Assembly: GCA_947644645.1 (NCBI GenBank)
Contig: CANSAF010000031.1
Coordinates: 1-32,257 of the forward strand
Direction of reading: 5' to 3'
Origin: an uncultured Sporosarcina sp.
GTDB lineage: Bacteria; Bacillota; Bacilli; Bacillales_A; Planococcaceae
Length of the DNA: 32,257 nucleotides
The notes beneath the pieces are model-generated. The model was given only the letters and a program-made list of their open reading frames with translations, was not told the DNA's origin and did no database searches. Of the stretch, positions 1 to 8,376 are shown in pieces (the first letter of the stretch is position 1; the number at the start of each line of letters is the position of its first letter). Both the position numbers and the translations under genes were made by a program.

Positions 1-15
1 GTTGCCAAGCACTAA

Positions 16-49
16 AAAAGTCATTACCTTTATGGTAGTGGCTTTTTTT
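16..49 (+). terminator. Rho-independent terminator of an upstream gene outside the window
   Basis: A stem of AGTCATTACC against GGTAGTGGCT (including G-U pairs) with a 4-5 base loop is followed by seven T residues. It probably ends transcription of a plus-strand gene lying left of the window. The remaining bases up to 224 show no coding potential that I can support. Confidence 0.7.
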
Positions 50-224
50 GTATATTTATGAATATCTTTTCTTTCTATTATAGCCGAGATATCTTTTGCT
101 TGGATTGAAAAACATCTTATAATCTTGGAAATTAAAGCCAATACTTTAGAACCTTCTATCTCAAATTGAAAAGCTTATCACATAGTCATGAATGACAATC
201 GATATCAAATAAATGAAAATGTCA

Positions 225-253
225 TTGATTTTCACATGAAGCGATAAGATAAA
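225..253 (+). promoter_or_regulatory. Possible sigma-A promoter for the yihY-regulator-kinase operon
   Basis: TTGATT and GATAAA are separated by 17 bases, ending 26 bases before the first start codon. The -10 matches the consensus at four of six positions. Just upstream is a dyad AATGACA (191-197) / TGTCATT (220-226), which could be an operator, perhaps for the regulator encoded in the operon. Both are pattern matches only. Confidence 0.3.
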
Positions 254-279
254 GGGTATATTAAAATAGAGGTGAACGA

Positions 280-1098
280 ATGGAAATTGTAAGGAGAGTT
301 ATTAAACGGTTTTTTAAAGAACGTTTTTTTGATCAAGCTGCACAAACGGCTTACTATTTACTATTATCCATGCTACCCTTTCTTATTTTTACAATATCCT
401 TATTAAGTTTAATTCGAGTGGATGAAGAGATGCTGTTAAACTTACTAGAACCTTTTACTCCAGTTGACGCGTTTATAATTATTGAAAGGAATTTGCATTT
501 TATTTTAAATGCAAATCAAGGAAAGGTTGTTTATATAAGCTTAATCAGTGCTTTTTGGGTTTCTTCAATAGCCGTACAATCATTGGCACGTTCTTTAGAT
601 TTGGCAAATGGACATAAGCGGCGTTATTCTTTTTTGCGTGTATTAATCCGTGATCTTGGGATTACATTGTTGTTTATGCTTGTGATTCCATTGTCTGTAG
701 CACTTCCACCAATTGACGAAGCGCTGCACCGGATGATGATTCATATGGATTCTTTCCAAATGTGGGAAGGTTGGTTGTCTATTCGACCGGTGATTCGTTG
801 GGGAATGGGTTCTTTGTTTTTACTTGGATTCTTTTTACTTTTTTATAAAATTGTTCCGACTGGAAGAATGTCTTTAAAGGCTGTATTTCCAGGTGCTTTA
901 TTCACGACAGTTGTTTGGCAATTATTTTCTTTATCGTTTGGAAAGTATGTTTCGAATGTAGATTATACGTTATTATATGGACAGTTGTCTGGAATTATTT
1001 TACTGATTCTTTGGTTTTATTCGACGGCAGTTATTATTTTATTGTCTGGGCTTATTAATGCAGAGTTTGGTAAGTTATACAAAAAGGGGCGTGTGTAA
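280..1098 (+). CDS. YihY/BrkB-family inner membrane protein
   Basis: A 272-residue polytopic membrane protein of the YihY/virulence factor BrkB family (formerly annotated 'RNase BN'). About six hydrophobic segments are visible. The N-terminal motif AAQTAYYLLLSMLPFL and the segment ISAFWVSSIAVQSLARSLD near residue 90 are typical of the family, as is the C-terminal block with YGQLSGIILLILWFY. The molecular function of this family is not established; the RNase assignment has been abandoned. The start is set by GAGGTGAACGA before ATG. The stop codon overlaps the start of the response regulator by one base, so the three genes form one transcript and the protein may act in the same envelope-related response. 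Confidence 0.85.
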   Translation: MEIVRRVIKRFFKERFFDQAAQTAYYLLLSMLPFLIFTISLLSLIRVDEEMLLNLLEPFTPVDAFIIIERNLHFILNANQGKVVYISLISAFWVSSIAVQSLARSLDLANGHKRRYSFLRVLIRDLGITLLFMLVIPLSVALPPIDEALHRMMIHMDSFQMWEGWLSIRPVIRWGMGSLFLLGFFLLFYKIVPTGRMSLKAVFPGALFTTVVWQLFSLSFGKYVSNVDYTLLYGQLSGIILLILWFYSTAVIILLSGLINAEFGKLYKKGRV

Positions 1099-1775
1099 TG
1101 ATGTTGAAGATACTTGTTGTAGATGATGATCCAAATATTTTAGAACTAGTGAGTATCCAATTAACGAAAGCAGGCTATTCGGTACAAAAGGCATCGAATG
1201 GCAACGAAGCGCTACAGTTAATTGAAGAAGAGTATCCGGACTTGGCGGTTGTCGATGTGATGATGCCGGGGATGGATGGGTATACATTAACACGAGAAAT
1301 TCGTTCCTTTACGGATATTCCAGTGCTATTGTTGACGGCGAAAGGCGAATTGGAAGATAAAGAGAAAGGTTTTCTTTCGGGATCTGATGATTATGTCGTA
1401 AAACCATTTGAACCAAAGGAACTTCAGTTTCGCATTAACGCGATTTTACGTCGATATGATAAAGCAGTTGATGCCTTTATTCAAGCAGGTCCATTGAAAA
1501 TTAATCGGCAAAGCTATGAAGTATCAGTGGGCTCTAAAACATTGCTATTACCTTTAAAAGAGTTTGAGTTATTATCAGTATTAGCTTCGCGTCCAAGCCA
1601 TGTTTTTACTAGAGAGATGCTGTTAGAACGCGTCTGGGGATATGACTATGAAGGAGATGAACAGACGTTAAATGTTCATATTAAGCGAGTCAGACAAAGG
1701 CTTGAAAAATTAACAGATGAAGTGATGATTTTGACCGTACGCGGTGTCGGTTATAAGTTAGAGGTTCAGGAATGA
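1098..1775 (+). CDS. OmpR/PhoB-family response regulator
   Basis: A two-component DNA-binding regulator of 225 residues. The N-terminal receiver domain (about 1-115) has the acidic pocket DDD at 9-11, the phospho-acceptor D53 in VVDVMMPG and the conserved Lys in VKPF. The C-terminal winged helix (about 130-225) ends in the usual VRGVGYKLE. It overlaps the yihY-like gene by one base and the downstream kinase by four bases (ATGA), so it is translationally coupled to both. Its cognate sensor is clearly the next gene. The signal and targets are unknown; the neighbouring YihY-like protein suggests envelope control, but that is inference. Confidence 0.9.
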   Translation: MMLKILVVDDDPNILELVSIQLTKAGYSVQKASNGNEALQLIEEEYPDLAVVDVMMPGMDGYTLTREIRSFTDIPVLLLTAKGELEDKEKGFLSGSDDYVVKPFEPKELQFRINAILRRYDKAVDAFIQAGPLKINRQSYEVSVGSKTLLLPLKEFELLSVLASRPSHVFTREMLLERVWGYDYEGDEQTLNVHIKRVRQRLEKLTDEVMILTVRGVGYKLEVQE

Positions 1776-3160
1776 TGAAGTCACTGTATGGAAAACTTGT
1801 TTTTATTACAGCTATGATTATGGTCAGTAGCGGTTTACTCGCTTTTTTAGGAATTAATACATATTATCATCAAGTGTTAAAAGGGCAAAATGATGAAAAG
1901 AATATGCAAATCGTCAATGATCTTGTTCACTTTATTGAAGGGAGTGAAGCACTAGATTTAGATGCTTATTTAACAACACAAGCTGCAGCAGGATATAAAC
2001 TGTATGTTGTCAACAATGACGAGGTAGGAACTTTTTATGGAGAACCTTTTCGAGCGCATAATTTACCTGAAGATGCAGTTAAGGAAGTATTAGAGGGACG
2101 CGCTTACCATGGCATGGCGAATTTACCGAGCGAAACATTTGTAACGGGATTTTTTTCGGATGAATCGATTAATACAGTCGGGCAATTTTTTCAGTATGAG
2201 GGAGAACGCTATGCTTTATTTTTACGTCCTGATATTAAGATGCTTTTTTCAGAAATGCATTATATTTTAGCGGGATTACTCGTATTAATGGGCGTCATTA
2301 GTTTACTGGCGATGTTAATTGTTGCGAAAAAGTTAATAGACCCGATTACTGAGCTGACGATTGCGGCTGAAAAAGTTGGTGAAGAACAATTTTCGAGTGA
2401 TTTACATATTCACAGACGAGATGAAATTGGCAAGTTGGCACAAAGTTTTAAGACGATGACAGAGAAATTAAGTGAAAACCAACGACTTCGAAAAGAGTTT
2501 ATTAGTGATGTGTCACATGATTTTCAATCGCCTTTGTTAAATATTAAAGGTTATTCGGATTTATTGTTACAAGAAGATTTAAGCGAAGTCGACCGCGTGA
2601 GTTATGCTAAAGTAATTCAAGCTGAAACGGACCGATTATCGATTTTAACGAAGCAATTATTATTATTAACATCGCTAGATCAGTTATCTTCGCCATTGTC
2701 GGTGAAAAAGTTTCCTTTGGATGAACAATTAAAAGAAGCGATTCGCAAGTATAGATGGTTACTGGAAGAGAAGGGACTTTCATTGTCGATGCATATCGAA
2801 CAGGTTACGATGGTAGGAGACCCTAGTTTTTTGGAAAAGGTCTGGGATAATTTATTGTCAAATGCTTTGAAATATACGCCAGACGGAGAGGGAATTGAAA
2901 TTTCATTAACGGAGACGTCTGACGCAATTATTGTCGTTATTGAAGATACGGGTATTGGTATGGATGAAGTTGAAGTGTCACGTGTTTTTGACCGGTTCTA
3001 CCGTGCGGATACGTCGAGAACGGGTGAGGTCAGTGGAACAGGATTAGGACTTGCGATTGTGGAGGAAGTTGTTCAATTACACGGAGGCACGATTACGATT
3101 GATAGCGAAAAAGATGTTGGCACGGTTTGTACGGTGAGGTTTCCTGTGGTGAACGACTAA
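1772..3160 (+). CDS. HAMP-containing sensor histidine kinase
   Basis: A 462-residue membrane sensor kinase. Transmembrane helix 1 spans about 8-28, an extracytoplasmic sensing region about 30-160, helix 2 about 163-185, and a HAMP linker about 186-240. The HisKA domain carries phospho-acceptor H249 in SDVSHDFQSPL; this H-box departs from the common HELRTPL form (F-Q-S in place of L-R-T). The HATPase_c domain has the N box DNLLSNALKYTP, G1 DTGIGMD and G2 GTGLGLAIV. It starts inside the regulator gene (ATGA overlap) and phosphorylates that regulator. The stimulus cannot be read from the sequence. Confidence 0.9.
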   Translation: MMKSLYGKLVFITAMIMVSSGLLAFLGINTYYHQVLKGQNDEKNMQIVNDLVHFIEGSEALDLDAYLTTQAAAGYKLYVVNNDEVGTFYGEPFRAHNLPEDAVKEVLEGRAYHGMANLPSETFVTGFFSDESINTVGQFFQYEGERYALFLRPDIKMLFSEMHYILAGLLVLMGVISLLAMLIVAKKLIDPITELTIAAEKVGEEQFSSDLHIHRRDEIGKLAQSFKTMTEKLSENQRLRKEFISDVSHDFQSPLLNIKGYSDLLLQEDLSEVDRVSYAKVIQAETDRLSILTKQLLLLTSLDQLSSPLSVKKFPLDEQLKEAIRKYRWLLEEKGLSLSMHIEQVTMVGDPSFLEKVWDNLLSNALKYTPDGEGIEISLTETSDAIIVVIEDTGIGMDEVEVSRVFDRFYRADTSRTGEVSGTGLGLAIVEEVVQLHGGTITIDSEKDVGTVCTVRFPVVND

Positions 3161-3162
3161 TC

Positions 3163-3303
3163 AATCGCCTTCATCAGCATTTATTTATCCAGCTTCAGAA
3201 GGCAGATACTCGGGTCATAAGTTGTCTCAACTACGTGGTAGAGTGCGCCACTTCGTTGATCCACCTTATGCCAGTCGCATCTAATCACCTTCATCAGCAT
3301 TTA
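3163..3303. repeat. Structured intergenic repeat with 21-bp direct-repeat ends
   Basis: Two near-identical 21-base copies (3163-3183 and 3283-3303, one mismatch, core CCTTCATCAGCATTTA) lie exactly 120 bases apart. Between them is a nested imperfect hairpin: GAAGG 3198-3202 with CCTTC 3288-3292, AGAT with ATCT, CATAAG 3216-3221 with CTTATG 3265-3270, CAAC 3228-3231 with GTTG 3255-3258, and GTGG 3235-3238 with CCAC 3248-3251. The CATAAG...CTTATGCC frame reminds me of dispersed intergenic repeats in Bacillaceae genomes. That resemblance is from memory and unchecked. It could be a small mobile repeat or a structured RNA. Confidence 0.55.
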
Positions 3304-3387
3304 CAATTTGTAATGTTGCGTTCATCTTCTGTTAATGTTCGATGTTTAAGATAAGGATATCAGATAAACGATATGGGAGGAATTTAT

Positions 3388-3789
3388 ATGGAACAAACAT
3401 GGAGCTTACGTTTAATTCGTATTGCGGCAGTTTTTGGTTTAATAGGTGCGGTATTAGGTTCACATATGGCTGGAGCAGGATCTTATGCATTTCGTCCAGT
3501 TCACGCACATATTTTAGTCGTTGGTTGGTTATCAATGTTCGCGTGGGGAATTTTCTATAAAGCTTACAAAGTACGTGCGAAAAAGTTAATGACTGCACAA
3601 GGTTGGACAGCAATCATTGGTTCGGCGGGATTATCATTTGGTATGTGGCTACAATTTTTACAACCATTTAATGTGAATGAAGTGTTCGCGTTGATTTTCT
3701 ATATTGTCGGTGGAACAATTTTATTAATTAGTTTTGCGTTATTTTTACTTGTTACGTTCTTTGTTGAAAAAGAAGGTAAGCGTGCATAA
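3388..3789 (+). CDS. Small membrane protein related to haem-copper oxidase subunit I
   Basis: A 133-residue protein with four predicted membrane helices: about 6-25, 38-58, 70-92 and 98-122. The segment RPVHAHILVVGWLSMFAWG resembles the histidine-bearing helices of cytochrome oxidase/NorB subunit I. Similar short stand-alone proteins are often labelled 'cytochrome-c oxidase' without proof of activity. It has only a fraction of the helices and none of the full haem/CuB ligand set, so it is not itself an oxidase; a haem-binding, sensor or assembly role is possible. ATG 3388 is chosen over the upstream in-frame ATG at 3373 because GGGAGGAATTTAT sits correctly before 3388 and overlaps the other. 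It is followed by a strong terminator. Confidence 0.7.
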   Translation: MEQTWSLRLIRIAAVFGLIGAVLGSHMAGAGSYAFRPVHAHILVVGWLSMFAWGIFYKAYKVRAKKLMTAQGWTAIIGSAGLSFGMWLQFLQPFNVNEVFALIFYIVGGTILLISFALFLLVTFFVEKEGKRA

Positions 3790-3801
3790 TGCAAGGGATA
3801 G

Positions 3802-3842
3802 GTGTTCAGAAAGTGGGAAAATCACTTTCTGGACACTTTTTT
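3802..3842 (+). terminator. Rho-independent terminator after the oxidase-like gene
   Basis: A 14-bp stem (3802-3815 with 3823-3836, one G-U) and an A-rich loop are followed by TTTTTT. It separates the plus-strand gene from the convergent exonuclease gene and may serve both directions. Confidence 0.85.
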
Positions 3843-3845
3843 CAT

Positions 3846-4499
3846 TTAAAGGGAAATCAAATGATTATGCTTAATGCGCAGTAAATCAGCAAAGGTTTTA
3901 ATGCCGCTTTCCTCTAAACGTTGAATTAATGCAACAAATAAATGAGCAGTTGTTAAAGCATCACCTAAAGCACGATGCCTTTCAAAAATAGGCGTTTGAA
4001 AGCAATTTGCATAGCCTTCTAAGTCCAGATTAGGCGTATTCGGTAATAGATAATCTATCAACTCGAATGTGTCAAATGTGGAAGGTGGGTCATAAACGTA
4101 TTTTTCACGTTGCAGTTCTTTTTTTAATATGGTGGTATCGAATTGTAAACGATGGCCAACCCAACCATTGCTTCCAGATGCCTCAACAAATTGAAAGTAC
4201 TGTTGAATCGCTTCTAGTGGAGGCGAGGCATTGTCTACATGATGCTGCTTAATGGATGTAAGTTCGGAAATATGGGCAGGGATTTCACAAGATGGATTAA
4301 TAAGCGTTTGAAATGTTTGATCAGTTACGTTTAATTGTTCAACGACAACTGCCCCGATTTCGATGAGTCGATCATGCGTCTCAATCGCAAAACCAGTTGT
4401 TTCGGTATCAAAGACGATAAAAGACATATCTTTTAATTTTGTACTTAATTGTAAAGGTTGACTAAGTGTATAAGGCAATCGGTTTTTTCGCCAAAACAT
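3846..4499 (-). CDS. DEDDh 3'-5' exonuclease (DnaQ/epsilon-like)
   Basis: A 217-residue exonuclease of the DnaQ superfamily. Catalytic residues are visible: D31 and E33 in FDTETTG, D121 in LQFDT, and H175 and D180 in HRALGDA, so the DEDDh set is complete. It is short and stand-alone, not fused to a polymerase. It lies 20 bases downstream of the DUF294 nucleotidyltransferase with its own GGAGGG site, so it belongs to the acetate-symporter gene set. This pairing (DUF294 protein plus DnaQ-like exonuclease beside an acetate symporter) recurs in several bacterial phyla, but the biochemical link is unknown. Its substrate (DNA, RNA or a signalling nucleotide) cannot be decided here. Confidence 0.85.
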   Translation of the reverse strand: MFWRKNRLPYTLSQPLQLSTKLKDMSFIVFDTETTGFAIETHDRLIEIGAVVVEQLNVTDQTFQTLINPSCEIPAHISELTSIKQHHVDNASPPLEAIQQYFQFVEASGSNGWVGHRLQFDTTILKKELQREKYVYDPPSTFDTFELIDYLLPNTPNLDLEGYANCFQTPIFERHRALGDALTTAHLFVALIQRLEESGIKTFADLLRIKHNHLISL

Positions 4500-4519
4500 G
4501 AAATTCCCTCCATTCCAAA

Positions 4520-6421
4520 CTACAGTTTTCTAAGTAAATGCATTTGTAAGGCATGTACTGTTTTTAACATTGTTTTTAATTCATCTCTTTCCCAACGGCG
4601 AATCTTATGAAAGTGAATGGTCGTGGTACTTTGTTTGTTTTGTAGATGTCTTTTCCATGATAATTGAATTCTTGCCTTTAAAGCGACTTCATATGCGTGG
4701 CGAATATCGACCGCAAATCCCTCAGACAATTCTTTCGCGTCAACGAGTCCTCTTAATAACTGTAAAGGCGTGTGATTGATCAAATTTTTTTGGATGCCAA
4801 GAATTTGTAAGCAATGGTGCATTGGAAAAAGCGCGTTTAACTTAATATCAATGGTCTCATATTTTTCTTTTGTTTTAAATCTTTGAAAGAAGCTCGGTTC
4901 AAATTGAGGAATCGGATTATTTTGTTCTTGCCTTGCCATATAATAAAGGAAAGTTTGAGCAGACTTAAATTTTTGCTGCACCATTGCTGTAAAATTTTTA
5001 TCAATAGAATGATCCCCATATAAAAATCTAAAGGATAGAAAATTATAGCCGAGTAGGATTTGTTCATCGGTTGTTTGGACAAACCATGTTTGTAAACGAG
5101 TTTCCCAGTCTGAAAGAGAGCCGCGCCAAATTTCTTCACTTGCCATCATTTTTCCATCGCATTTTTTATAGCCTGCTTGCACTAAATATTGAACAATTTT
5201 TTCACCTAATAAAAAGAAATACTTTGCAGTTTTTTGACTGGTACCATTCCCATAAACAAGAAAATGATCTTGATCGGTTAACATAAATTGTTCCCCCCGT
5301 GCTCCACTCCCCATTTGGTACCAAGCAAAAGGAACTGGTGGGACACCGTAGCCTTCCTCTTCTAAAGTTTTCACAGCAAGTCCAACACAATGTCTTGCGA
5401 GGCGGTCATATAATTGAGTAATAATTTCCAAAGTATGAATGGTAGAAATTTCATCTGCAATCAAATTCGTCAATACATTATAAATAGCGTCTTTCACGAT
5501 TGGTAAATCATCGTAGGAAGCATTTTCAATCGTTTTTAAAATGCCCATTGCACCGCGGTCTCTTTTAGAAATTAAGTTTTGAAAAGTAATCATCCCGATC
5601 ACTCGACCTTGCTCGACAACAGGTAAATGTTTAATGCGATGATTAAAAAAGCTTGCCAACACATTGTAGTAATGTGTATGAGGAGAAATTGTAAATGGCG
5701 ATTGGGTCATAATGTCGATCGCAGATGCTTGTGTTGATAAACCTTTACTAAGTACTCTTTGCACGAGATCTTTTTCGGTAATAATTCCGATTAATTGTTC
5801 TTGTTGATCAACGACTAAAACAGAACTAACGGATTTTTCTATCATCAAACGAGCCACTTCTTGAATAGGCATATTGGATTGAATGGTGATGGCTGGTTTA
5901 TGCATGAAATCTTTCGCTTTACGAATAAATGATTCACTTTCTCCCCAAGTATTCCCAAATTTGACTTGTTCACCGAGTGTCGCGTAGATATGTCCAAGAC
6001 GAGCAGCAGCTTTTCCCAATAAATATTTTTTCACAGAAGCGTCAACTAATCTTTCTTTGATAACCATACCTGGAACTTGTAAACAATAACTATCTTCTAC
6101 AATTTCTAATTCAAAATGATGTTGGTGAAGCGCGTCTGTTCTCTCACCTAAATAATGTGCAATATGAGAAAGTCCAAGCATTTCTCCTTCTTGTAACACT
6201 TCCAAAAGTACCGAAAGTCTATCTTCACGTTCGATAAAAACATCGATTTTCCCTTCGAGAACGATTAAGATGCCTTCATCTGATGTTTTAAAATAAGTTA
6301 GTCGATCGCCCTTCTGATAGTGTTTTAATTCGCATTGCTGGATGAACTGTTCAATCTTAGATTCATGAATATTTTTAAATAAAGTATGTTTGGAAATTTG
6401 ATGATACTGTTCCACTTTCAT
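4520..6421 (-). CDS. cNMP-binding/CBS/DUF294 putative nucleotidyltransferase
   Basis: A 633-residue multidomain cytosolic protein. A cyclic-nucleotide-binding-like domain lies at about 10-135. A pair of CBS domains follows at about 170-290 (VLVVDQQEQLIGIITEKDLV; HLPVVEQGRVIGMITF). Then comes a DUF294 nucleotidyltransferase domain with GSGARGE (371-377) and TDQDH (382-386), giving the Gly-Ser and acidic-pair signature of the polymerase-beta fold, and a DUF294 C-terminal domain at about 480-630. Homologues resemble GlnD-type uridylyltransferases, so it may modify a partner protein in response to adenine or cyclic nucleotides. The target is unknown; the adjacent symporter is the obvious candidate (inference). 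A hairpin lies between it and the symporter gene. Confidence 0.85.
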   Translation of the reverse strand: MKVEQYHQISKHTLFKNIHESKIEQFIQQCELKHYQKGDRLTYFKTSDEGILIVLEGKIDVFIEREDRLSVLLEVLQEGEMLGLSHIAHYLGERTDALHQHHFELEIVEDSYCLQVPGMVIKERLVDASVKKYLLGKAAARLGHIYATLGEQVKFGNTWGESESFIRKAKDFMHKPAITIQSNMPIQEVARLMIEKSVSSVLVVDQQEQLIGIITEKDLVQRVLSKGLSTQASAIDIMTQSPFTISPHTHYYNVLASFFNHRIKHLPVVEQGRVIGMITFQNLISKRDRGAMGILKTIENASYDDLPIVKDAIYNVLTNLIADEISTIHTLEIITQLYDRLARHCVGLAVKTLEEEGYGVPPVPFAWYQMGSGARGEQFMLTDQDHFLVYGNGTSQKTAKYFFLLGEKIVQYLVQAGYKKCDGKMMASEEIWRGSLSDWETRLQTWFVQTTDEQILLGYNFLSFRFLYGDHSIDKNFTAMVQQKFKSAQTFLYYMARQEQNNPIPQFEPSFFQRFKTKEKYETIDIKLNALFPMHHCLQILGIQKNLINHTPLQLLRGLVDAKELSEGFAVDIRHAYEVALKARIQLSWKRHLQNKQSTTTIHFHKIRRWERDELKTMLKTVHALQMHLLRKL

Positions 6422-6452
6422 ATGAATCTGCCGCCTTTACAATGAAATAAGT

Positions 6453-6484
6453 TGTCCAGCCAGTCTAAAACGACTCACTGGACA
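6453..6484 (-). terminator. Intercistronic hairpin, possible partial terminator
   Basis: A TGTCCAG...CTGGACA stem with GTC/GAC at the loop side (about 11 of 13 pairs) lies between the symporter stop and the DUF294 start. It lacks a clean U tract on the minus strand, so it may only attenuate transcription or stabilise the symporter mRNA. Confidence 0.45.
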
Positions 6485-6501
6485 TATTTAAATTAAGCGA
6501 C

Positions 6502-8043
6502 TTAACTTTCTAATTCTTTGAAGCCAACTTCAGCTTTAAATTTAACTTCCGCATAGCTAATTTCATCTTTTGCACGTGAGGAAACAAGCGTACCGATAAT
6601 TGCTGCTAAAAATCCAGCAGGTACGGAAATGATGGCTGGGTTTTCAAGTGGAAAAATTGGATTTCCAACGAAGAAAGCCGCGCCTTCAACAGGATTAATC
6701 ACGTTAGGGCTCACTGCAACTAAAATTAGTGCGGTAAATAAACCTACCAGCATTGAAGCAACTGCGCCTGTCGTATTAAATCGTTTCCAATAAATTGTAA
6801 ACAATATCGTTGGAACGTTGGCGGAAGCTGCAATACAGAAAGCAAGAGAGACTAAAAAGGCTACGTTCATTTTCTCTGCACCAAGCGCCAGTAAGATTGA
6901 AATGACAGCAACGCTAAGTGCTGCGATTCGTGCCGCATTCACTTGTTGCTTTTCTGTTACTTTTCCTTTTTTAATAATTTCACCGTATAAGTCATGGGCA
7001 ATTGCGGAAGCACCTGATAATACAAGTCCTGCAACAACTGCTAGAATTGTTGCGAATGCTACAGCTGCAACGAAAGATTCTAAAGCATCCCCGCCGAGTA
7101 TTCCGGCAAGCATTGGTGCGGCCATATTACCGGCTGCGTTTTCTGCAACAATCGCGTCCGCTCCTACAAATTTAGCAGCGCCGAAACCGAGGAAAATCGT
7201 CAACACATAAAATAGTCCAATAATCCAAACAGCATACACGACGGATGAACGTGCTGTTTTCGCGTCTTTTACGGTAAAGAAGCGCATTAAAATATGTGGT
7301 AATCCTGCAGTTCCGAGGACAAGTGCGATCAGCACAGAAATGAGTCCAATCGGATCTTTATAAACAACACCTGAGTGAAGGAATGCCTCCCCGTGAGGCG
7401 TAGCAGTTCGCATGGCATCGAACATACCGATAAAATTAAAATTAAATTTAAGTAAAACAAGGAAAGAAATAATAATTGTCCCAGCCATGAGTAAAATTGC
7501 TTTGACAATTTGTACCCAGCTTGTAGCAGTCATGCCACCAAAAAGTACATAAATTGTCATCATAAAACCAACAATCAAAACAGATAACCAATAATCGATG
7601 CCGAATAGTAACTTAATCAGTGCTCCAGCACCTACAAGTTGTGCAAGCATATAAAACAACACAATTGTAATTGTATTTAAAGCGGCGGCTCCGCGAATTT
7701 TTCGCGCATGGAAACGAGCACCAATCATATCCGCCATCGTAAATTTCCCAAGATTTCGTAGCGGTTCAGCAATTAAAAATAAAACAACTAAGTAAGCCGT
7801 TAACCAACCTACACTATAATAAAATCCGTCAAATCCATTTAAAGAAATGGCCCCTGCAATTCCGAGGAAGGAAGCAGCTGATAAATAGTCTCCTGCAATC
7901 GCCATTCCATTTTGCCAACCAGTTAAAGAACCACCCGCTGTATAAAAATCACTCGCTGTTGTCGTTTGTTTAGCTGCCCAATACGTAATCGCAAGTGTGA
8001 GTCCGATGACACCAACGAAAATAATGATAGAAATAAAACTCAT
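6502..8043 (-). CDS. actP: Cation:acetate symporter (SSS family)
   Basis: A 513-residue sodium:solute symporter of the ActP/YwcA type with about 13 transmembrane helices. Characteristic stretches include the N-terminal TTTASDFYTAGGSLTGWQNG, AGDYLSAASFLGIAG, and the conserved GLPHILMRFFTV after helix 6. These are the hallmarks of the acetate/monocarboxylate branch of the SSS family. The upstream DUF485 partner 12 bases away matches the yjcH-actP arrangement of Escherichia coli. It should import acetate with Na+ or H+ when preferred sugars are absent, consistent with the cre box upstream. ATG is preceded by AAGGGGGAAG. Substrate specificity could extend to propionate or pyruvate. Confidence 0.88.
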   Translation of the reverse strand: MSFISIIIFVGVIGLTLAITYWAAKQTTTASDFYTAGGSLTGWQNGMAIAGDYLSAASFLGIAGAISLNGFDGFYYSVGWLTAYLVVLFLIAEPLRNLGKFTMADMIGARFHARKIRGAAALNTITIVLFYMLAQLVGAGALIKLLFGIDYWLSVLIVGFMMTIYVLFGGMTATSWVQIVKAILLMAGTIIISFLVLLKFNFNFIGMFDAMRTATPHGEAFLHSGVVYKDPIGLISVLIALVLGTAGLPHILMRFFTVKDAKTARSSVVYAVWIIGLFYVLTIFLGFGAAKFVGADAIVAENAAGNMAAPMLAGILGGDALESFVAAVAFATILAVVAGLVLSGASAIAHDLYGEIIKKGKVTEKQQVNAARIAALSVAVISILLALGAEKMNVAFLVSLAFCIAASANVPTILFTIYWKRFNTTGAVASMLVGLFTALILVAVSPNVINPVEGAAFFVGNPIFPLENPAIISVPAGFLAAIIGTLVSSRAKDEISYAEVKFKAEVGFKELES

Positions 8044-8055
8044 ACGACTTCCCCC

Positions 8056-8376
8056 TTATTTTACGATGTGTTTTTTTATAATTTCTTCTACGTCTTTATC
8101 AAATTCTTTTGCTTTGTTCATATAAATTGATGTGAGCACCCATACCATAACAAAAATGCTGAAGGAATAAATCCAAGTCCATGTCATCCAGCCGATTGCA
8201 CGGATTTCAAGAAGGGAAGTATAACTTGTTAAAACAGGTAATGTAAAAAATACTAAAAAGAAAAAAATGACATATGGTGTTGTAAATCTGTGTTTGCGTT
8301 TCACAAGGCTTTTAAATTCTTCCGTTTGAATGGTGTACTCATAATCGATTTTTTGTTCATTCATTTTTTGACTCAT
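8056..8376 (-). CDS. DUF485 membrane protein, partner of acetate symporter
   Basis: A 106-residue protein of the DUF485 (YjcH-like) family. Two transmembrane helices (about 35-55 and 68-90) sit between a charged N-terminus and a Lys/Asp/Glu-rich tail. DUF485 genes almost always precede an SSS-type acetate symporter, as here, and are thought to be accessory subunits; the mechanism is unproven. ATG 8376 has GGGAGATGGGATC before it. It is the first gene of the minus-strand acetate operon. Confidence 0.85.
   Translation of the reverse strand: MSQKMNEQKIDYEYTIQTEEFKSLVKRKHRFTTPYVIFFFLVFFTLPVLTSYTSLLEIRAIGWMTWTWIYSFSIFVMVWVLTSIYMNKAKEFDKDVEEIIKKHIVK

Noticed and set aside
280-1098. Ribonuclease BN
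   Set aside because: This old label for YihY proteins is incorrect; the sequence is a membrane protein with no nuclease motif.
6818-7210. 130-residue plus-strand ORF inside the acetate symporter
   Set aside because: It is a low-complexity Ala/Ser/Thr-rich antisense frame of a clear membrane transporter gene, with no ribosome binding site.
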